Shown one piece after another: positions 15,980-25,154 of a stretch of 64,000 bases of DNA (positions within the stretch are counted from its first letter, which is position 1; every line of letters begins with the position of its first letter). Made by a program: the position numbers and the translations under genes. A model generated the notes under the pieces. The model ran no database searches. It was given only the letters and a program-made list of their open reading frames with translations, and was not told the origin of the DNA. The DNA is from Clostridium bowmanii (GTDB lineage Bacteria > Bacillota > Clostridia > Clostridiales > Clostridiaceae): contig NZ_JAHLDL010000003.1 of assembly GCF_018861315.1 (NCBI RefSeq), positions 124,001-188,000 on the forward strand, read 5' to 3'.

Positions 15980-16729
15980 CTATTCAACCTCCCCAGTTGT
16001 GTCTTTTTTAACTCCAAGAGTATAGAACGGTATCATATTATCTCGTAACCATCCCATTGACTCTTGAGGTGATAGTCCCCAGTTAGTTGGGCATATTGAT
16101 AATACCTCTACCATTGAGAACCCTTTTCCATCAATTGCATTTTGGAAAGCTTTCTTTATAGCTTTTTTAGTTTTATTAACATTAGGCACATTATCTACAG
16201 CTACTCTTTCTACGTAACAAGCACCTGCTAAGGTAGATATCATTTCTGATACTCTAATTGGGTGACCTTGAAGCTTTACATCTCTTCCATAAGGTGTAGT
16301 TTCCGTTACTTGACCAGGAAGTGTAGTTGGAGCCATTTGTCCACCTGTCATACCGTAAATGCAGTTATTAACGAAGATTGTAACCATGTTTTCTCCACGA
16401 GTTGCAGCATGCACTATTTCAGCAGTACCTATTGCCGCTAGATCTCCATCACCTTGATATGTAAACACAACTGCATCTGGATTAGATCTTTTTATTCCTG
16501 TAGCAACCGCTGGAGCTCTTCCATGTGCTGCTTCAAACATATCACAGGCAAAATAGTCATATGCTAAAACAGAACATCCAACTGGTGCTACGCCTATAGT
16601 TTTATCTATTATATCTAACTCTTCAAGTACTTCCCCTACTAATCTATGAATTAATCCATGAGTACATCCAGGGCAGTAATGCGTAGGAACATCTAATAAT
16701 GCTTTCGTTGGCTTAAATACTATTGCCAT
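15980..16729 (-). CDS. vorA: 2-oxoacid:ferredoxin oxidoreductase, beta (TPP-binding) subunit
   Basis: A 249-residue TPP-binding subunit. HYCPGCTHG near residue 17 and the GDGDLAAIG-x24-NN thiamine-diphosphate motif (YQGDGD... then FVNNCIYGMTGGQ) are clear. It carries the catalytic cofactor for decarboxylating a 2-oxoacid to its acyl-CoA while reducing ferredoxin. Its ATG shares its first base with the last base of the alpha gene stop (16729) and its stop nearly touches the gamma start, showing tight translational coupling. The CPTNWGLSP segment near the end is typical of the Vor/Kor branch. Confidence 0.9.
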   Translation of the reverse strand: MAIVFKPTKALLDVPTHYCPGCTHGLIHRLVGEVLEELDIIDKTIGVAPVGCSVLAYDYFACDMFEAAHGRAPAVATGIKRSNPDAVVFTYQGDGDLAAIGTAEIVHAATRGENMVTIFVNNCIYGMTGGQMAPTTLPGQVTETTPYGRDVKLQGHPIRVSEMISTLAGACYVERVAVDNVPNVNKTKKAIKKAFQNAIDGKGFSMVEVLSICPTNWGLSPQESMGWLRDNMIPFYTLGVKKDTTGEVE

Positions 16730-17799
16730 TATTTTGCACCCCCTACTATTTCTTTAACTTTATTTAATATATCCTCAGGATGAGGAACCATTCCACCTGT
16801 TCTCCCGTAGAAATATACTGGTTTTCTTCCTTCAACTGAAAGTCTAACATCTTCAACCATTTGTCCACAACTCATTTCTACTGATATATATCCATATTTT
16901 GTGCTACTTATGGTTTTTTCAAAAGCTTCTAGTGGGAAAGGCCATAGTGTAATTGGTCTTATTAATCCCAATTTTATACCTTCTTTTTCTGCCATTTTAA
17001 CAACATTTTTGCATATTCTTGATGTTGTTCCGTAAGCGACCATTATTAAATCACTTTCACCATCACAATTATACATTTCATATCTTGTTTCATTTTTCGT
17101 TATTTCTTTAAACTTTTCTTGTAATTTCAAATTATGTCTTTCTAAATCCTCTGATTTCAAATAAAGGGAATTTATTACATTATGTTTTTTTCTTCCTTTT
17201 AAACCAGACGCTGCCCATGTTTTTTCTGGTAACAATTTTGGTGCTCTTTCTTTGAACTCTACCGGTTCCATCATTTGTCCAAGCATTCCGTCTCCCATAA
17301 CCATTACAGGAGTTCTATACATATCTGCAGTGTCAAAAGCATCTTGAACTAAGTCTACCATTTCTTGTATTGAAGCTGGTGCATATACTGGCATGTTAAA
17401 ATCACCATGTGATCCACCTTTAGTTGCTTGGAAGTAATCTGATTGAGCCGGTTGAATACTACCAAGTCCTGGACCACCTCTAACTATATTTACGATAACA
17501 CATGGAAGTTCTGCTCCTGCTATATAAGATATTCCTTCAGCTTTCAAACTTATTCCTGGCGAACTTGAAGATGTCATACATCTTACCCCTGTACCAGCTG
17601 CTCCATAAACCATGTTTATAGCAGCGATTTCGCTTTCTGCCTGTAAGAAAACCCTATCAATCTTAGGCATTTTTCTTGATAAATATGCAGATATTTCTGT
17701 TTGAGGTGTTATTGGATATCCAAAAAAACACTTGCAATTTGCTCTTATAGCTGCTTCTCCAATAGCCTCATTACCTTTCATTAACACTTTTTCTCCCAT
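16729..17799 (-). CDS. vorB: 2-oxoacid:ferredoxin oxidoreductase, alpha subunit (VorB type)
   Basis: This 356-residue subunit has the GNEAIGEAAIRA and YPITPQTEIS head of the pyrimidine-binding domain, then TSSSSPGISLKAEGI and a C-terminal transketolase-like domain (YGTTSRICK, GLIRPITLWPFP). It matches proteins annotated 3-methyl-2-oxobutanoate dehydrogenase subunit VorB, that is 2-oxoisovalerate oxidoreductase. With the other subunits it would convert 2-oxoisovalerate (and related acids) to isobutyryl-CoA and reduced ferredoxin. It lies 19 bp after the ferredoxin-like delta gene and overlaps the beta gene by one base. Confidence 0.9.
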   Translation of the reverse strand: MGEKVLMKGNEAIGEAAIRANCKCFFGYPITPQTEISAYLSRKMPKIDRVFLQAESEIAAINMVYGAAGTGVRCMTSSSSPGISLKAEGISYIAGAELPCVIVNIVRGGPGLGSIQPAQSDYFQATKGGSHGDFNMPVYAPASIQEMVDLVQDAFDTADMYRTPVMVMGDGMLGQMMEPVEFKERAPKLLPEKTWAASGLKGRKKHNVINSLYLKSEDLERHNLKLQEKFKEITKNETRYEMYNCDGESDLIMVAYGTTSRICKNVVKMAEKEGIKLGLIRPITLWPFPLEAFEKTISSTKYGYISVEMSCGQMVEDVRLSVEGRKPVYFYGRTGGMVPHPEDILNKVKEIVGGAK

Positions 17800-17818
17800 A
17801 AGTTTATCCTCCTATTCT

Positions 17819-18028
17819 TTACTTTTCAACTGTTATTACGCAGTCAGGACACATTTTTCCACAAGATGCACATCCAATACATTCTTTCATCTTCTCTTCT
17901 GTTACCGTTGCTGGATGATATCCTTTTATATTTAATTTATCCGAAAAACTTATGATTTTCTTAGGGCATACTGTTATACATAGTCCACACCCTTTACATC
18001 TGTCTTCTCTAAAGGTTACTCTTGGCAT
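17819..18028 (-). CDS. vorD: 2-oxoacid:ferredoxin oxidoreductase, delta (2[4Fe-4S]) subunit
   Basis: A 69-residue polyferredoxin with two CxxCxxCxxxCP clusters: CKGCGLCITVCPK (residues 11-23) and CIGCASCGKMCPDC (51-64). It passes electrons from the TPP subunit to soluble ferredoxin. It is the first of the four subunit genes, 132 bp after the P-loop ATPase gene. A GGAGG-type box precedes the ATG. Confidence 0.92.
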   Translation of the reverse strand: MPRVTFREDRCKGCGLCITVCPKKIISFSDKLNIKGYHPATVTEEKMKECIGCASCGKMCPDCVITVEK

Positions 18029-18160
18029 GTTTAAACCTCCTTAATCATCACCTTACGGTGCTGTAGAAATACTAATTTATAAAATTTAAACGTTTACTAC
18101 TTGATTTTACCTTGTGAATGTTCAACTGTCAATATTGTTAATTTTTTAATTATATTCTTG

Positions 18161-18823
18161 CTATCTCCAAGGTGGTAACATATGTATATCTATACCAAAT
18201 ATGTCTCCTTGCAATTTTCCCGTCATCTCTTCTACTAGATCTTTTCTGCAAACAGTATATGCGTGGGGTATATTTAATTCTTTAGATAATTTAGCCACTA
18301 TTTTATCTCCATCTATTATATGTTGTGGTACAGTTTCATAAGATAAATTTGTATTGGAAATCAAATGCGTTATCTTGAGTCTTGAGGCTCTTTCTATTGC
18401 TTTAAAGTATTCCACAACGTCCCCAGAATTTGATGTGAATGGTCTATTTGTATTTATAACAAAGTACATATCATAGGGCTCCTCCACAAAAAACCTATTG
18501 TACTGACCAAGGGCTATTGAACCTAAATCATCTCCACCTACATCTACTACAACTTCATAGCTTTTATCATTAAATATAGCTATTATTTCTGCTGGCACTA
18601 CCATTAGTTCTGCATTAACTAGTTCTGGTTTTGATGCTATAACTCTTATTCCGTAATCTTCTAGTTGTTTTCTAACGTCTCTTACACAAAAATAAGGATT
18701 TACTATATCTAAATCAGCTATTGCAACTTTCTTCCCTTGTTTTGCAAGATTTATTGCATAGTTTATTGCTATTTCTGTCTTTCCTGAACCAAAGTGACCC
18801 GTAAATACCCTAATTCTACTCAT
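18161..18823 (-). CDS. P-loop ATP-binding protein of the ptb-buk-vor cluster
   Basis: About 220 residues with a Walker A loop HFGSGKTE (residues 10-17 of the long ORF), a Walker B-like VAIADLDIVNPYF and a second acidic strand VVVDVGGDD. The layout resembles MinD/CobQ-type deviant P-loop proteins, but no membrane-targeting helix is seen. Its function is unknown; in several clostridia a protein like this sits between butyrate kinase and the Vor genes. I place the start at 18823 because AGGGG lies at the right distance and the GTG of the longer ORF falls inside it. Confidence 0.75.
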   Translation of the reverse strand: MSRIRVFTGHFGSGKTEIAINYAINLAKQGKKVAIADLDIVNPYFCVRDVRKQLEDYGIRVIASKPELVNAELMVVPAEIIAIFNDKSYEVVVDVGGDDLGSIALGQYNRFFVEEPYDMYFVINTNRPFTSNSGDVVEYFKAIERASRLKITHLISNTNLSYETVPQHIIDGDKIVAKLSKELNIPHAYTVCRKDLVEEMTGKLQGDIFGIDIHMLPPWR

Positions 18824-18913
18824 CTCACTCACCCCTTTAAATTTTTGTAAATTGCTTATTTTGTTACTTCACTATTTCATTATTTTATTATTAATGGAGA
18901 ATTAAAAGAGTTT

Positions 18914-18964
18914 AGGCACATTCAAATAAATAGTATACTACTTATCATTTATTTGAATGTGCCT
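18914..18964 (-). terminator. Terminator-like stem between buk and the P-loop gene
   Basis: Perfect 17 bp arms (AGGCACATTCAAATAAA and its complement) flank a 17 bp loop. On the minus strand the stem is followed by AAACTCTTTTAA, so it may end or partly attenuate transcripts leaving buk. Confidence 0.75.
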
Positions 18965-18988
18965 TATTACTATTATTACTGCAGTTTG

Positions 18989-20059
18989 TTATTTATATTC
19001 TTTTGCCATTTCTTCACCGTTTAATACTCTTAACCCGCCTTCAGCTAGTGCTAGTAATTCATCTTCACCTGGATATACTACCACCTTTGCTATGAATGCT
19101 ACTCTTTCTTTTATATACTCAACTGTTTCTTTACCGTAAGCTATTCCGCCAGTTAAAATTATAGCATCTACTTTTCCCGCTAAAACTGCTGCACATTTAC
19201 CAATTTCTTTAGCTATTTGATAGGACATAGCTTCAAAAACTAATTTAGCCTTTTTATCACCAGCTTCTACTTTAGCTATTACTTCTCTAGCATCATTTGT
19301 GTTAAGGTAAGCAACAAAGCCGCCTTTTCCATTTATCATTTTCCTTATATCCTCAACAGTGTATTTTCCACTAAAGCACATTTTGGATAAATCACCAACT
19401 GGTAATCCTCCAGCTCTTTCTGGTGAAAATGGGCCATCTCCATCTAATGCATTATTAACATCAACAACTTTTCCAGCCTTGTGAGCTCCTACTGAAACTC
19501 CTCCACCCATGTGTGCTACTATTAAATTGAGTTCTTCATATTTTTTATCAATTTCTTTTGCATATCTTTTAGCTACTGCCTTTTGATTTAGTGCATGAAA
19601 AATACTCTTTCTTTCTATTTCTGGAAGTCCTGATATCCTAGCTACATCCATCATTTCATCCACAACCACTGGATCAACTATAAATGCTGGTACACCTAAA
19701 GATTTCCCTATTTCGTTTGCAATTATTCCGCCTAAATTTGAAGCATGCTGACCTTGCACACCGATTTTCAAATCATTGAGCATAGCATCATTTACGGCAT
19801 AAGTACCACCTTCGATAGGTTTTAGAAGTCCGCCTCTGCCTACTATAGCATTCAGTGTATTTATATCAAAGTTCTTTTCTTTAAGTACATTTAATATAAC
19901 ATCTTTTCTAAAATTAAGCTGTTCAAATATACCTTCAAACTCACCTATTTCTTCTGATGAATGTCTTAAGGTTTCTACTAAAACTTCCTTTTCATCTTCA
20001 TAAACGCCTATTTTAGTTGATGTTGATCCTGGATTAATTATTAACAATTTATATGTCAT
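18989..20059 (-). CDS. buk: Butyrate (branched-chain fatty acid) kinase, copy 1
   Basis: An acetate/butyrate kinase of about 356 residues: [12 protein letters not shown] phosphate loop at the N-terminus, RGGLLKPI (near 90), [10 protein letters not shown] (near 190), [15 protein letters not shown] (near 210) and a conserved C-terminal LTGGIAYGK. It makes ATP from acyl phosphate, giving butyrate or isobutyrate. The start at 20059 follows AGGGAGG; the long ORF adds 15 residues. Together with ptb and a second kinase it forms buk-ptb-buk, upstream of the P-loop gene and the 2-oxoacid oxidoreductase. Confidence 0.95.
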   Translation of the reverse strand: MTYKLLIINPGSTSTKIGVYEDEKEVLVETLRHSSEEIGEFEGIFEQLNFRKDVILNVLKEKNFDINTLNAIVGRGGLLKPIEGGTYAVNDAMLNDLKIGVQGQHASNLGGIIANEIGKSLGVPAFIVDPVVVDEMMDVARISGLPEIERKSIFHALNQKAVAKRYAKEIDKKYEELNLIVAHMGGGVSVGAHKAGKVVDVNNALDGDGPFSPERAGGLPVGDLSKMCFSGKYTVEDIRKMINGKGGFVAYLNTNDAREVIAKVEAGDKKAKLVFEAMSYQIAKEIGKCAAVLAGKVDAIILTGGIAYGKETVEYIKERVAFIAKVVVYPGEDELLALAEGGLRVLNGEEMAKEYK

Positions 20060-20156
20060 ATTGTTCCTCCCTTGTACTCTAAAATCATTTATTATATTCT
20101 GCAAAACCCTTTCGGTTAAGTTAACAAATGCAAATGCAGCCTAACACTTAGTAATC

Positions 20157-21065
20157 TTATTTGTTATACTCTGCAACTAATGCTGCAAGTGCTATAGAAT
20201 TTAATTTTGTTTCTGGAGTATCTGCTCTAGAAGTTAATATAACTGGGGCAGAGGTGCCTACTAATAGTCCACCATTCTTAGCCTGAGTAGTATAAGTTAA
20301 GCATTTATACATAGCATTTCCAGCTTCTATATTAGCCATTAAAAGAATATCTGCTTTACCGGCTACTGGTCCTTGTAGGTTTTTATGTTTTGCAGCTGTT
20401 TCTGATAATGCATTATCTAGTGCTAGAGGTCCATCAATAATACACCCTTTTATCTGTCCTCTTTCATTCATTTTTGAAAGCATTGCTGCATCTAGTGTTG
20501 CTGGCATATTTTGGTTTACTACTTCTACCGCGCAAACTGCTGCAACTTTTGGAAGATCAATACCACAAGCTTTCGCTACTCCCACTGAATTTTTTATTAT
20601 ATCTATTTTTTCTTTTAATTCTGGATACATATTAAAGGCAGCATCTGTTATAAATATCAATCTATCATAGCCGGGTATCTCAAATACTGCTACGTGGGAC
20701 ATTTGCTTTCCAGTTCTAAGACCTACTTCTTTGTTTAACACAGCTCTTAAGAATGTAGCTGTATCTACTAGTCCCTTCATAAGCATATCAGCTTTTCCTG
20801 ATGATACAAGTGCAACTGCAGTCATAGATGCTTTTTTATCATCTTTTTCATCTATAATTTCAAAATCTTCTATGTTCATACCTATTTTACTTGCAACAGA
20901 AATTATTTTTTCCTTATCTCCTACTAGTATTGCATTTGCTATGCCATTTTTCTTAGCGTCGCAAATTGCCTCAAGAACTGGTTCGTCATGTGCTACAGCT
21001 ACTGCTACAGTTTTCATACCTTGCATTTTTGCGGTTTTTAATACTTCATTAAAAGTTTTAATCAT
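20157..21065 (-). CDS. ptb: Phosphate butyryltransferase
   Basis: A 302-residue acyltransferase of the phosphate acetyl/butyryltransferase family, from AVAVAHDEPVLEA to the C-terminal GGLLVGTSAPVILTSRADT. It turns acyl-CoA into acyl phosphate, the substrate of the two kinases that flank it. The length matches known Ptb proteins. A GGAGTG box precedes the ATG. Because branched-chain 2-oxoacid oxidoreductase genes follow, isobutyryl-CoA and isovaleryl-CoA are as likely substrates as butyryl-CoA. It is 35 bp downstream of kinase copy 2. Confidence 0.95.
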   Translation of the reverse strand: MIKTFNEVLKTAKMQGMKTVAVAVAHDEPVLEAICDAKKNGIANAILVGDKEKIISVASKIGMNIEDFEIIDEKDDKKASMTAVALVSSGKADMLMKGLVDTATFLRAVLNKEVGLRTGKQMSHVAVFEIPGYDRLIFITDAAFNMYPELKEKIDIIKNSVGVAKACGIDLPKVAAVCAVEVVNQNMPATLDAAMLSKMNERGQIKGCIIDGPLALDNALSETAAKHKNLQGPVAGKADILLMANIEAGNAMYKCLTYTTQAKNGGLLVGTSAPVILTSRADTPETKLNSIALAALVAEYNK

Positions 21066-21100
21066 TAGATTACACTCCTTCTAGTTTATATTATATTTTT

Positions 21101-22186
21101 TTACTTTGTTTCTTCTTCGTATATTTTAGCTTTCTCTTCTCCATTTAATATTCTTAGAGCTCCCTGTGCCAGGGCTAGCATTTCATCTTCCCCTGGCACT
21201 AATTCAACGGGAGCTATAAAGCTCACCATTTCACTTATCCAAGTAGTGAGTCTCTTATTATAGGCAAGTCCTCCTGTAAGAATCACAGCATCAATTTGCC
21301 CAGAAACTACAGTTGCCATGGCTCCAATTTCCTTAGCGATTTGATATGCCATAGCTTTTAAAATAAGTTCTGCTCTCACATCGCCATCGTCTATCATCTT
21401 ATCAACGATTCTTCCATCGTTAGTGTTTAGATAAGCCACGAGCCCCCCCTCACCGGTTAATTTTTTCTTTAACTGTGGAAGAGTATACTTTCCACTAAAA
21501 GCCAGTGCTGCTAAATCTCCTACTGGAAGTCCTCCAGTTCTTTCTGGAGAAAAAGGACCTTCTTCGTTGGCATTGTTAGCGTCTAAAATTCTTCCATTTT
21601 TAACTGGAGACACAGAAATTCCCCCACCAATATGCGCAACAACATAAGTGCTATTTTCAAAATCTTTATGTAATTTAGTGCAAATCCTTCTTGTTACAGC
21701 TTTTATATTTAATGCATGAACTAGTGAGCGCCTTTGAATTTCTGGAAGTCCTGATATTCTTGCTACATCTAATATCTCATCCACCGCTACCGGGTCTACT
21801 ATAAATGAGGGTATATTAATTTTTTTTGCAATCTTAAAAGCTATTACTCCGCCTAGGTTGGAAGCATGTTCTGCCTGATACCCTATTTTTAAATCCTCTA
21901 GCATTTTCGGTGTAATTTCATATGTACCACCTGGCATTGGCCTTAATAACCCGCCTCTGCCAACTACTGCAATTAAATCTTCAAGGGCTATGCCTTCTTT
22001 CTCTAACCACTGTAGAATCAAATTGGTTCTCATGTCCTTTTGATCATAAATCTTGTCAAACTTCTTAATTTCATCATAGCTATGGGTCAAATTAGATATA
22101 ATTACACACTGTTCACCTTTGAATATTGATAATTTAGTTGAAGTAGAACCAGGATTTACTGCTAAAATGTATCCTTTGCTTTTCAT
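21101..22186 (-). CDS. buk: Butyrate (branched-chain fatty acid) kinase, copy 2
   Basis: 361 residues with the same motif order as copy 1: [46 protein letters not shown] and LTGGLAYNK. The two kinases are clearly paralogues but differ throughout, so this is not a recent duplication. The first gene of the cluster on its strand, it has a good upstream promoter candidate (22274-22302). Its product may differ in acyl chain preference from copy 1. The C-terminal tail (EEKAKIYEEETK) is slightly longer than usual. Confidence 0.95.
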   Translation of the reverse strand: MKSKGYILAVNPGSTSTKLSIFKGEQCVIISNLTHSYDEIKKFDKIYDQKDMRTNLILQWLEKEGIALEDLIAVVGRGGLLRPMPGGTYEITPKMLEDLKIGYQAEHASNLGGVIAFKIAKKINIPSFIVDPVAVDEILDVARISGLPEIQRRSLVHALNIKAVTRRICTKLHKDFENSTYVVAHIGGGISVSPVKNGRILDANNANEEGPFSPERTGGLPVGDLAALAFSGKYTLPQLKKKLTGEGGLVAYLNTNDGRIVDKMIDDGDVRAELILKAMAYQIAKEIGAMATVVSGQIDAVILTGGLAYNKRLTTWISEMVSFIAPVELVPGEDEMLALAQGALRILNGEEKAKIYEEETK

Positions 22187-22273
22187 TTAAACACCTCTCC
22201 TTATTTGCCTGTGTAATAATAGCAACTACTAATTATTATCTATGGTAAATATGTGTTTCCGTTGCTACATCCA

Positions 22274-22302
22274 TTTTAACAAATTTTATAGATGAATTTC
22301 AA
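22274..22302 (-). promoter_or_regulatory. Candidate promoter of the buk-ptb-buk-vor cluster
   Basis: TTGAAA (22297-22302) and TTAAAA (22274-22279) are 17 bp apart on the minus strand, 88 bp before the buk copy 2 start. The -10 box is only a partial match. Confidence 0.45.
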
Positions 22303-22318
22303 GGACTATGGAAATTAA

Positions 22319-23917
22319 TTATAATTGCTTCCATTCTTTCATTATGTTTTCTGCAACTTTTAATCCATCCACAGCTGCAGATATTATTCCACCTGCATAT
22401 CCCGCGCCTTCTCCTGCTGGATATAGCCCTTCTAAAGATATACTTTGAAGTTTTTCGTTCCTATCAATTCTGAGTGGCGCTGATGTTCTTGTTTCAATAC
22501 CAGTCATAACTCCGTCTTCCCTTGCAAAGCCTTTAATTTTATATTCAAATTTAGGCAATGCCTCTTTTATAGTATCCGTTACAAAATTTGGCAAACATTT
22601 GGTAAGATCAGCAAATTTATATCCTGGAGTATAACTTGGCTTTACACCGCCTATTTCGCTACTAGTACTGTCCCTTAAGAAATCTCCAACCAATTGTACC
22701 GGTGCATTATAATTTGATCCTCCTAGTGTGTATGCTAAGGATTCATAATGCCTTTGGAACTCTATCCCAGCTAGTGGACTATCTGATGGAAAATCTTTAG
22801 GACCTACTGATACAACTATGGCAGAATTTGCATTTGTTTTATTTCTGTTATAACTGCTCATACCATTTATTGCAAGGCATCCCTTCTCTGAAGCAGCTGC
22901 TACTACTTCTCCACCCGGACACATACAGAAACTATAAACTGATCTTCCAGATTTTCCGCTTGTATAAGTAAGCTTATAATCCGCTCCCTTTAACCTTGGA
23001 TGGCTGGCATACTTTCCATATTGATTTTCATCAATCATAGCTTGGGGATGCTCTATTCTAACTCCCACTGCAAAAGGCTTACTAGACATAAATATTCCCT
23101 TTTCATATAACATTTCATAGGTATCACGAGAACTATGTCCTGGCGCTAATATTAAGTTCTCACAAGGTATTTCTTCTCCATTCACTATTATGCTTCTTAT
23201 TTTTTTATTTTTAATTATTATATCGCAAAGTTTACTGTTAAATCTTACCTCTCCGCCCAGACTTATAATGGTTTCTCTAATGTTTTTTACCACTGATTTA
23301 AGTATATCTGTACCTATGTGAGGTTTACCCATATATAATATTTCCTCTGGTGCACCAGCTTTTACAAATTCCTCTAATACGTAATCACATCTAGTGTCCT
23401 TTATTCTTGTGGTTAACTTTCCATCTGAAAAAGTCCCTGCTCCACCTTCACCGAATTGCACATTAGATTCTGTATTTAAAACTGCCCTAGTCCAAAACTT
23501 AACTATACTATTTGTCCTACGTTCTACATTTTCTCCTCTTTCGATAATTAGTGGCTTATACCCCTTTTGTGCCATAAGAAGGCCCGCAAACATTCCTGCT
23601 GGTCCCATTCCTACTATTATAGGTCTATGCTTCATCTCTTTATTTCCAAATTCAAACTCAGAATCATATCTAATTTCTTCAAGTTTAACATCCTTATCAT
23701 TCGCTCTAGCAACGATTTTTATTTCATCATCCATTTTCACAAGAACAGAATAATTAAACTTAATATTATTTTTTTTCCTAGCATCTATGGATTCTTTGGC
23801 TATTCTAAACCATTTTATTTCGCTTTCAGCAACCTTCATTTTTCTTGCTGCCTTTGTTTTTACATCATCTATATCTTCTTCTATATCTAATCCTATGTTA
23901 TTTATTTTAATTGCCAT
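22319..23917 (-). CDS. FAD-dependent dehydrogenase of the COG2509 type
   Basis: A 532-residue flavoprotein. An N-terminal domain of about 90 residues precedes a dinucleotide loop, IVGMGPAGMFAGLLMA (near residue 100). Later come VQFGEGGAGTFSDGKL and a C-terminal flavin motif LYPAGEGAGYAGGI. Proteins of this type are widespread in clostridia but their substrate is not known. Its start overlaps the end of cdaR by 11 bp, so it is translationally linked to the c-di-AMP synthesis genes. That link may be functional or only transcriptional. Confidence 0.88.
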   Translation of the reverse strand: MAIKINNIGLDIEEDIDDVKTKAARKMKVAESEIKWFRIAKESIDARKKNNIKFNYSVLVKMDDEIKIVARANDKDVKLEEIRYDSEFEFGNKEMKHRPIIVGMGPAGMFAGLLMAQKGYKPLIIERGENVERRTNSIVKFWTRAVLNTESNVQFGEGGAGTFSDGKLTTRIKDTRCDYVLEEFVKAGAPEEILYMGKPHIGTDILKSVVKNIRETIISLGGEVRFNSKLCDIIIKNKKIRSIIVNGEEIPCENLILAPGHSSRDTYEMLYEKGIFMSSKPFAVGVRIEHPQAMIDENQYGKYASHPRLKGADYKLTYTSGKSGRSVYSFCMCPGGEVVAAASEKGCLAINGMSSYNRNKTNANSAIVVSVGPKDFPSDSPLAGIEFQRHYESLAYTLGGSNYNAPVQLVGDFLRDSTSSEIGGVKPSYTPGYKFADLTKCLPNFVTDTIKEALPKFEYKIKGFAREDGVMTGIETRTSAPLRIDRNEKLQSISLEGLYPAGEGAGYAGGIISAAVDGLKVAENIMKEWKQL

Positions 23918-25154
23918 TGCTGGTAGTTACCCCCGTTTGTTTTTTAGTAATAGTTACTAAGATTTTATCTGGAACTCCTGATATCAAATTTACGCCCTCT
24001 GGCATAGGTACTGATACTTTAACAGTATGCTCACCTTCTACTAAATTAGCTAAATCTACTGCAGCACTAAACTTTTTTAAATCAAGTGAATTTATAACCG
24101 TTTCAGTACCTGAAATAACTATTGCTTGTTTAACTTTTTCTAACTTCGCATCATATTTTCCATCTAAATTAACATATTTGATATCTAGACTTAGATTCTT
24201 TTGCACTACTTTATTTAGAGTGATTTGAACCTTAACTATGCCATCGGTAGTATTGTTAACTAAACTTAATCCATCTGGAATTAATACCTTTGCGTTCACT
24301 GTAGTGGTCTTATTTATTTTGCTTAAATCAATAGCCTCTGTATTTAAATTTTCTAGTTGTTCAAGATCAGCTGTGCTTCCCGTTATATCTAATTGTTCCG
24401 GTAACACGGTTATACTTGCCAAAGTATAATCAGAGCTTAAATTTCCTGTAGTTTTTACTTTTACTGCTACAGCTTTGGTCTTTCTTACCGGAATTTTAAC
24501 ATCCATATTAGATGGATTTACAGCAACTTCTTTTATTTCTTTTCCTGCCGCATCTACCGGTTTGAGCTTGTAGTTTTTAACAACATCTGATTCTTGACCT
24601 TCTATGTCCACTTCTACTAATAATTCTTTTACTATATTGACAAATTTTGATCCGCCTACTACAGTAGCATACTCCTGTGATAATTTTGCTGCAGATGCGT
24701 AAAAACCTTCTTTAGGCTTTCCAGTTACATTTACACTTATAGGTAATTTAGCTTCAATACGTTCATCTAGGTTTACCGTTATAAAAAGACTATCACTATT
24801 TATCACACTTATATTATCAGGACTTTTTCTTATTTCAATAGGAATCTTTTGTTCTCCTTTTTTAAGCGCATATTGACTTAAATCTGCTACTACTGTAAAA
24901 TCTGTTGCTTTCGCATTTAGAAGTGTGCTTGTATTAGCTCCTTTAATATTTAGACTTGTGGTTAAATCTTGCCCTGGCACTAAAATAAGATTTGAATGAG
25001 TCAGTACATCAGCATTTAAAAGCTGTACAGGTATACTTTTAATTTTAAAAGCAGTAACTGGGTTTTCTGTACTTGTTATAAAAAGCCATAGTGCAAAGGC
25101 AGCTATCACACAGCAAATTTTAATTATAAATTGTTGTTTTCCGTCTTTATCCAT
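23907..25154 (-). CDS. cdaR: YbbR domain protein, regulator of diadenylate cyclase
   Basis: 415 residues: an N-terminal membrane helix (about 10-27, IIKICCVIAAFALWLFI) and four extracytoplasmic YbbR-type repeats up to about residue 400. In Firmicutes CdaR binds the membrane cyclase CdaA and modulates its activity. Its ATG lies 31 bp inside the end of cdaA, which fits coupled synthesis of the pair. A low-complexity KQTGVTTSNGN tail ends the protein and overlaps the flavoprotein start. Glycosaminoglycan or peptidoglycan sensing has been suggested for the family, but the ligand is not settled. Confidence 0.93.
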   Translation of the reverse strand: MDKDGKQQFIIKICCVIAAFALWLFITSTENPVTAFKIKSIPVQLLNADVLTHSNLILVPGQDLTTSLNIKGANTSTLLNAKATDFTVVADLSQYALKKGEQKIPIEIRKSPDNISVINSDSLFITVNLDERIEAKLPISVNVTGKPKEGFYASAAKLSQEYATVVGGSKFVNIVKELLVEVDIEGQESDVVKNYKLKPVDAAGKEIKEVAVNPSNMDVKIPVRKTKAVAVKVKTTGNLSSDYTLASITVLPEQLDITGSTADLEQLENLNTEAIDLSKINKTTTVNAKVLIPDGLSLVNNTTDGIVKVQITLNKVVQKNLSLDIKYVNLDGKYDAKLEKVKQAIVISGTETVINSLDLKKFSAAVDLANLVEGEHTVKVSVPMPEGVNLISGVPDKILVTITKKQTGVTTSNGN

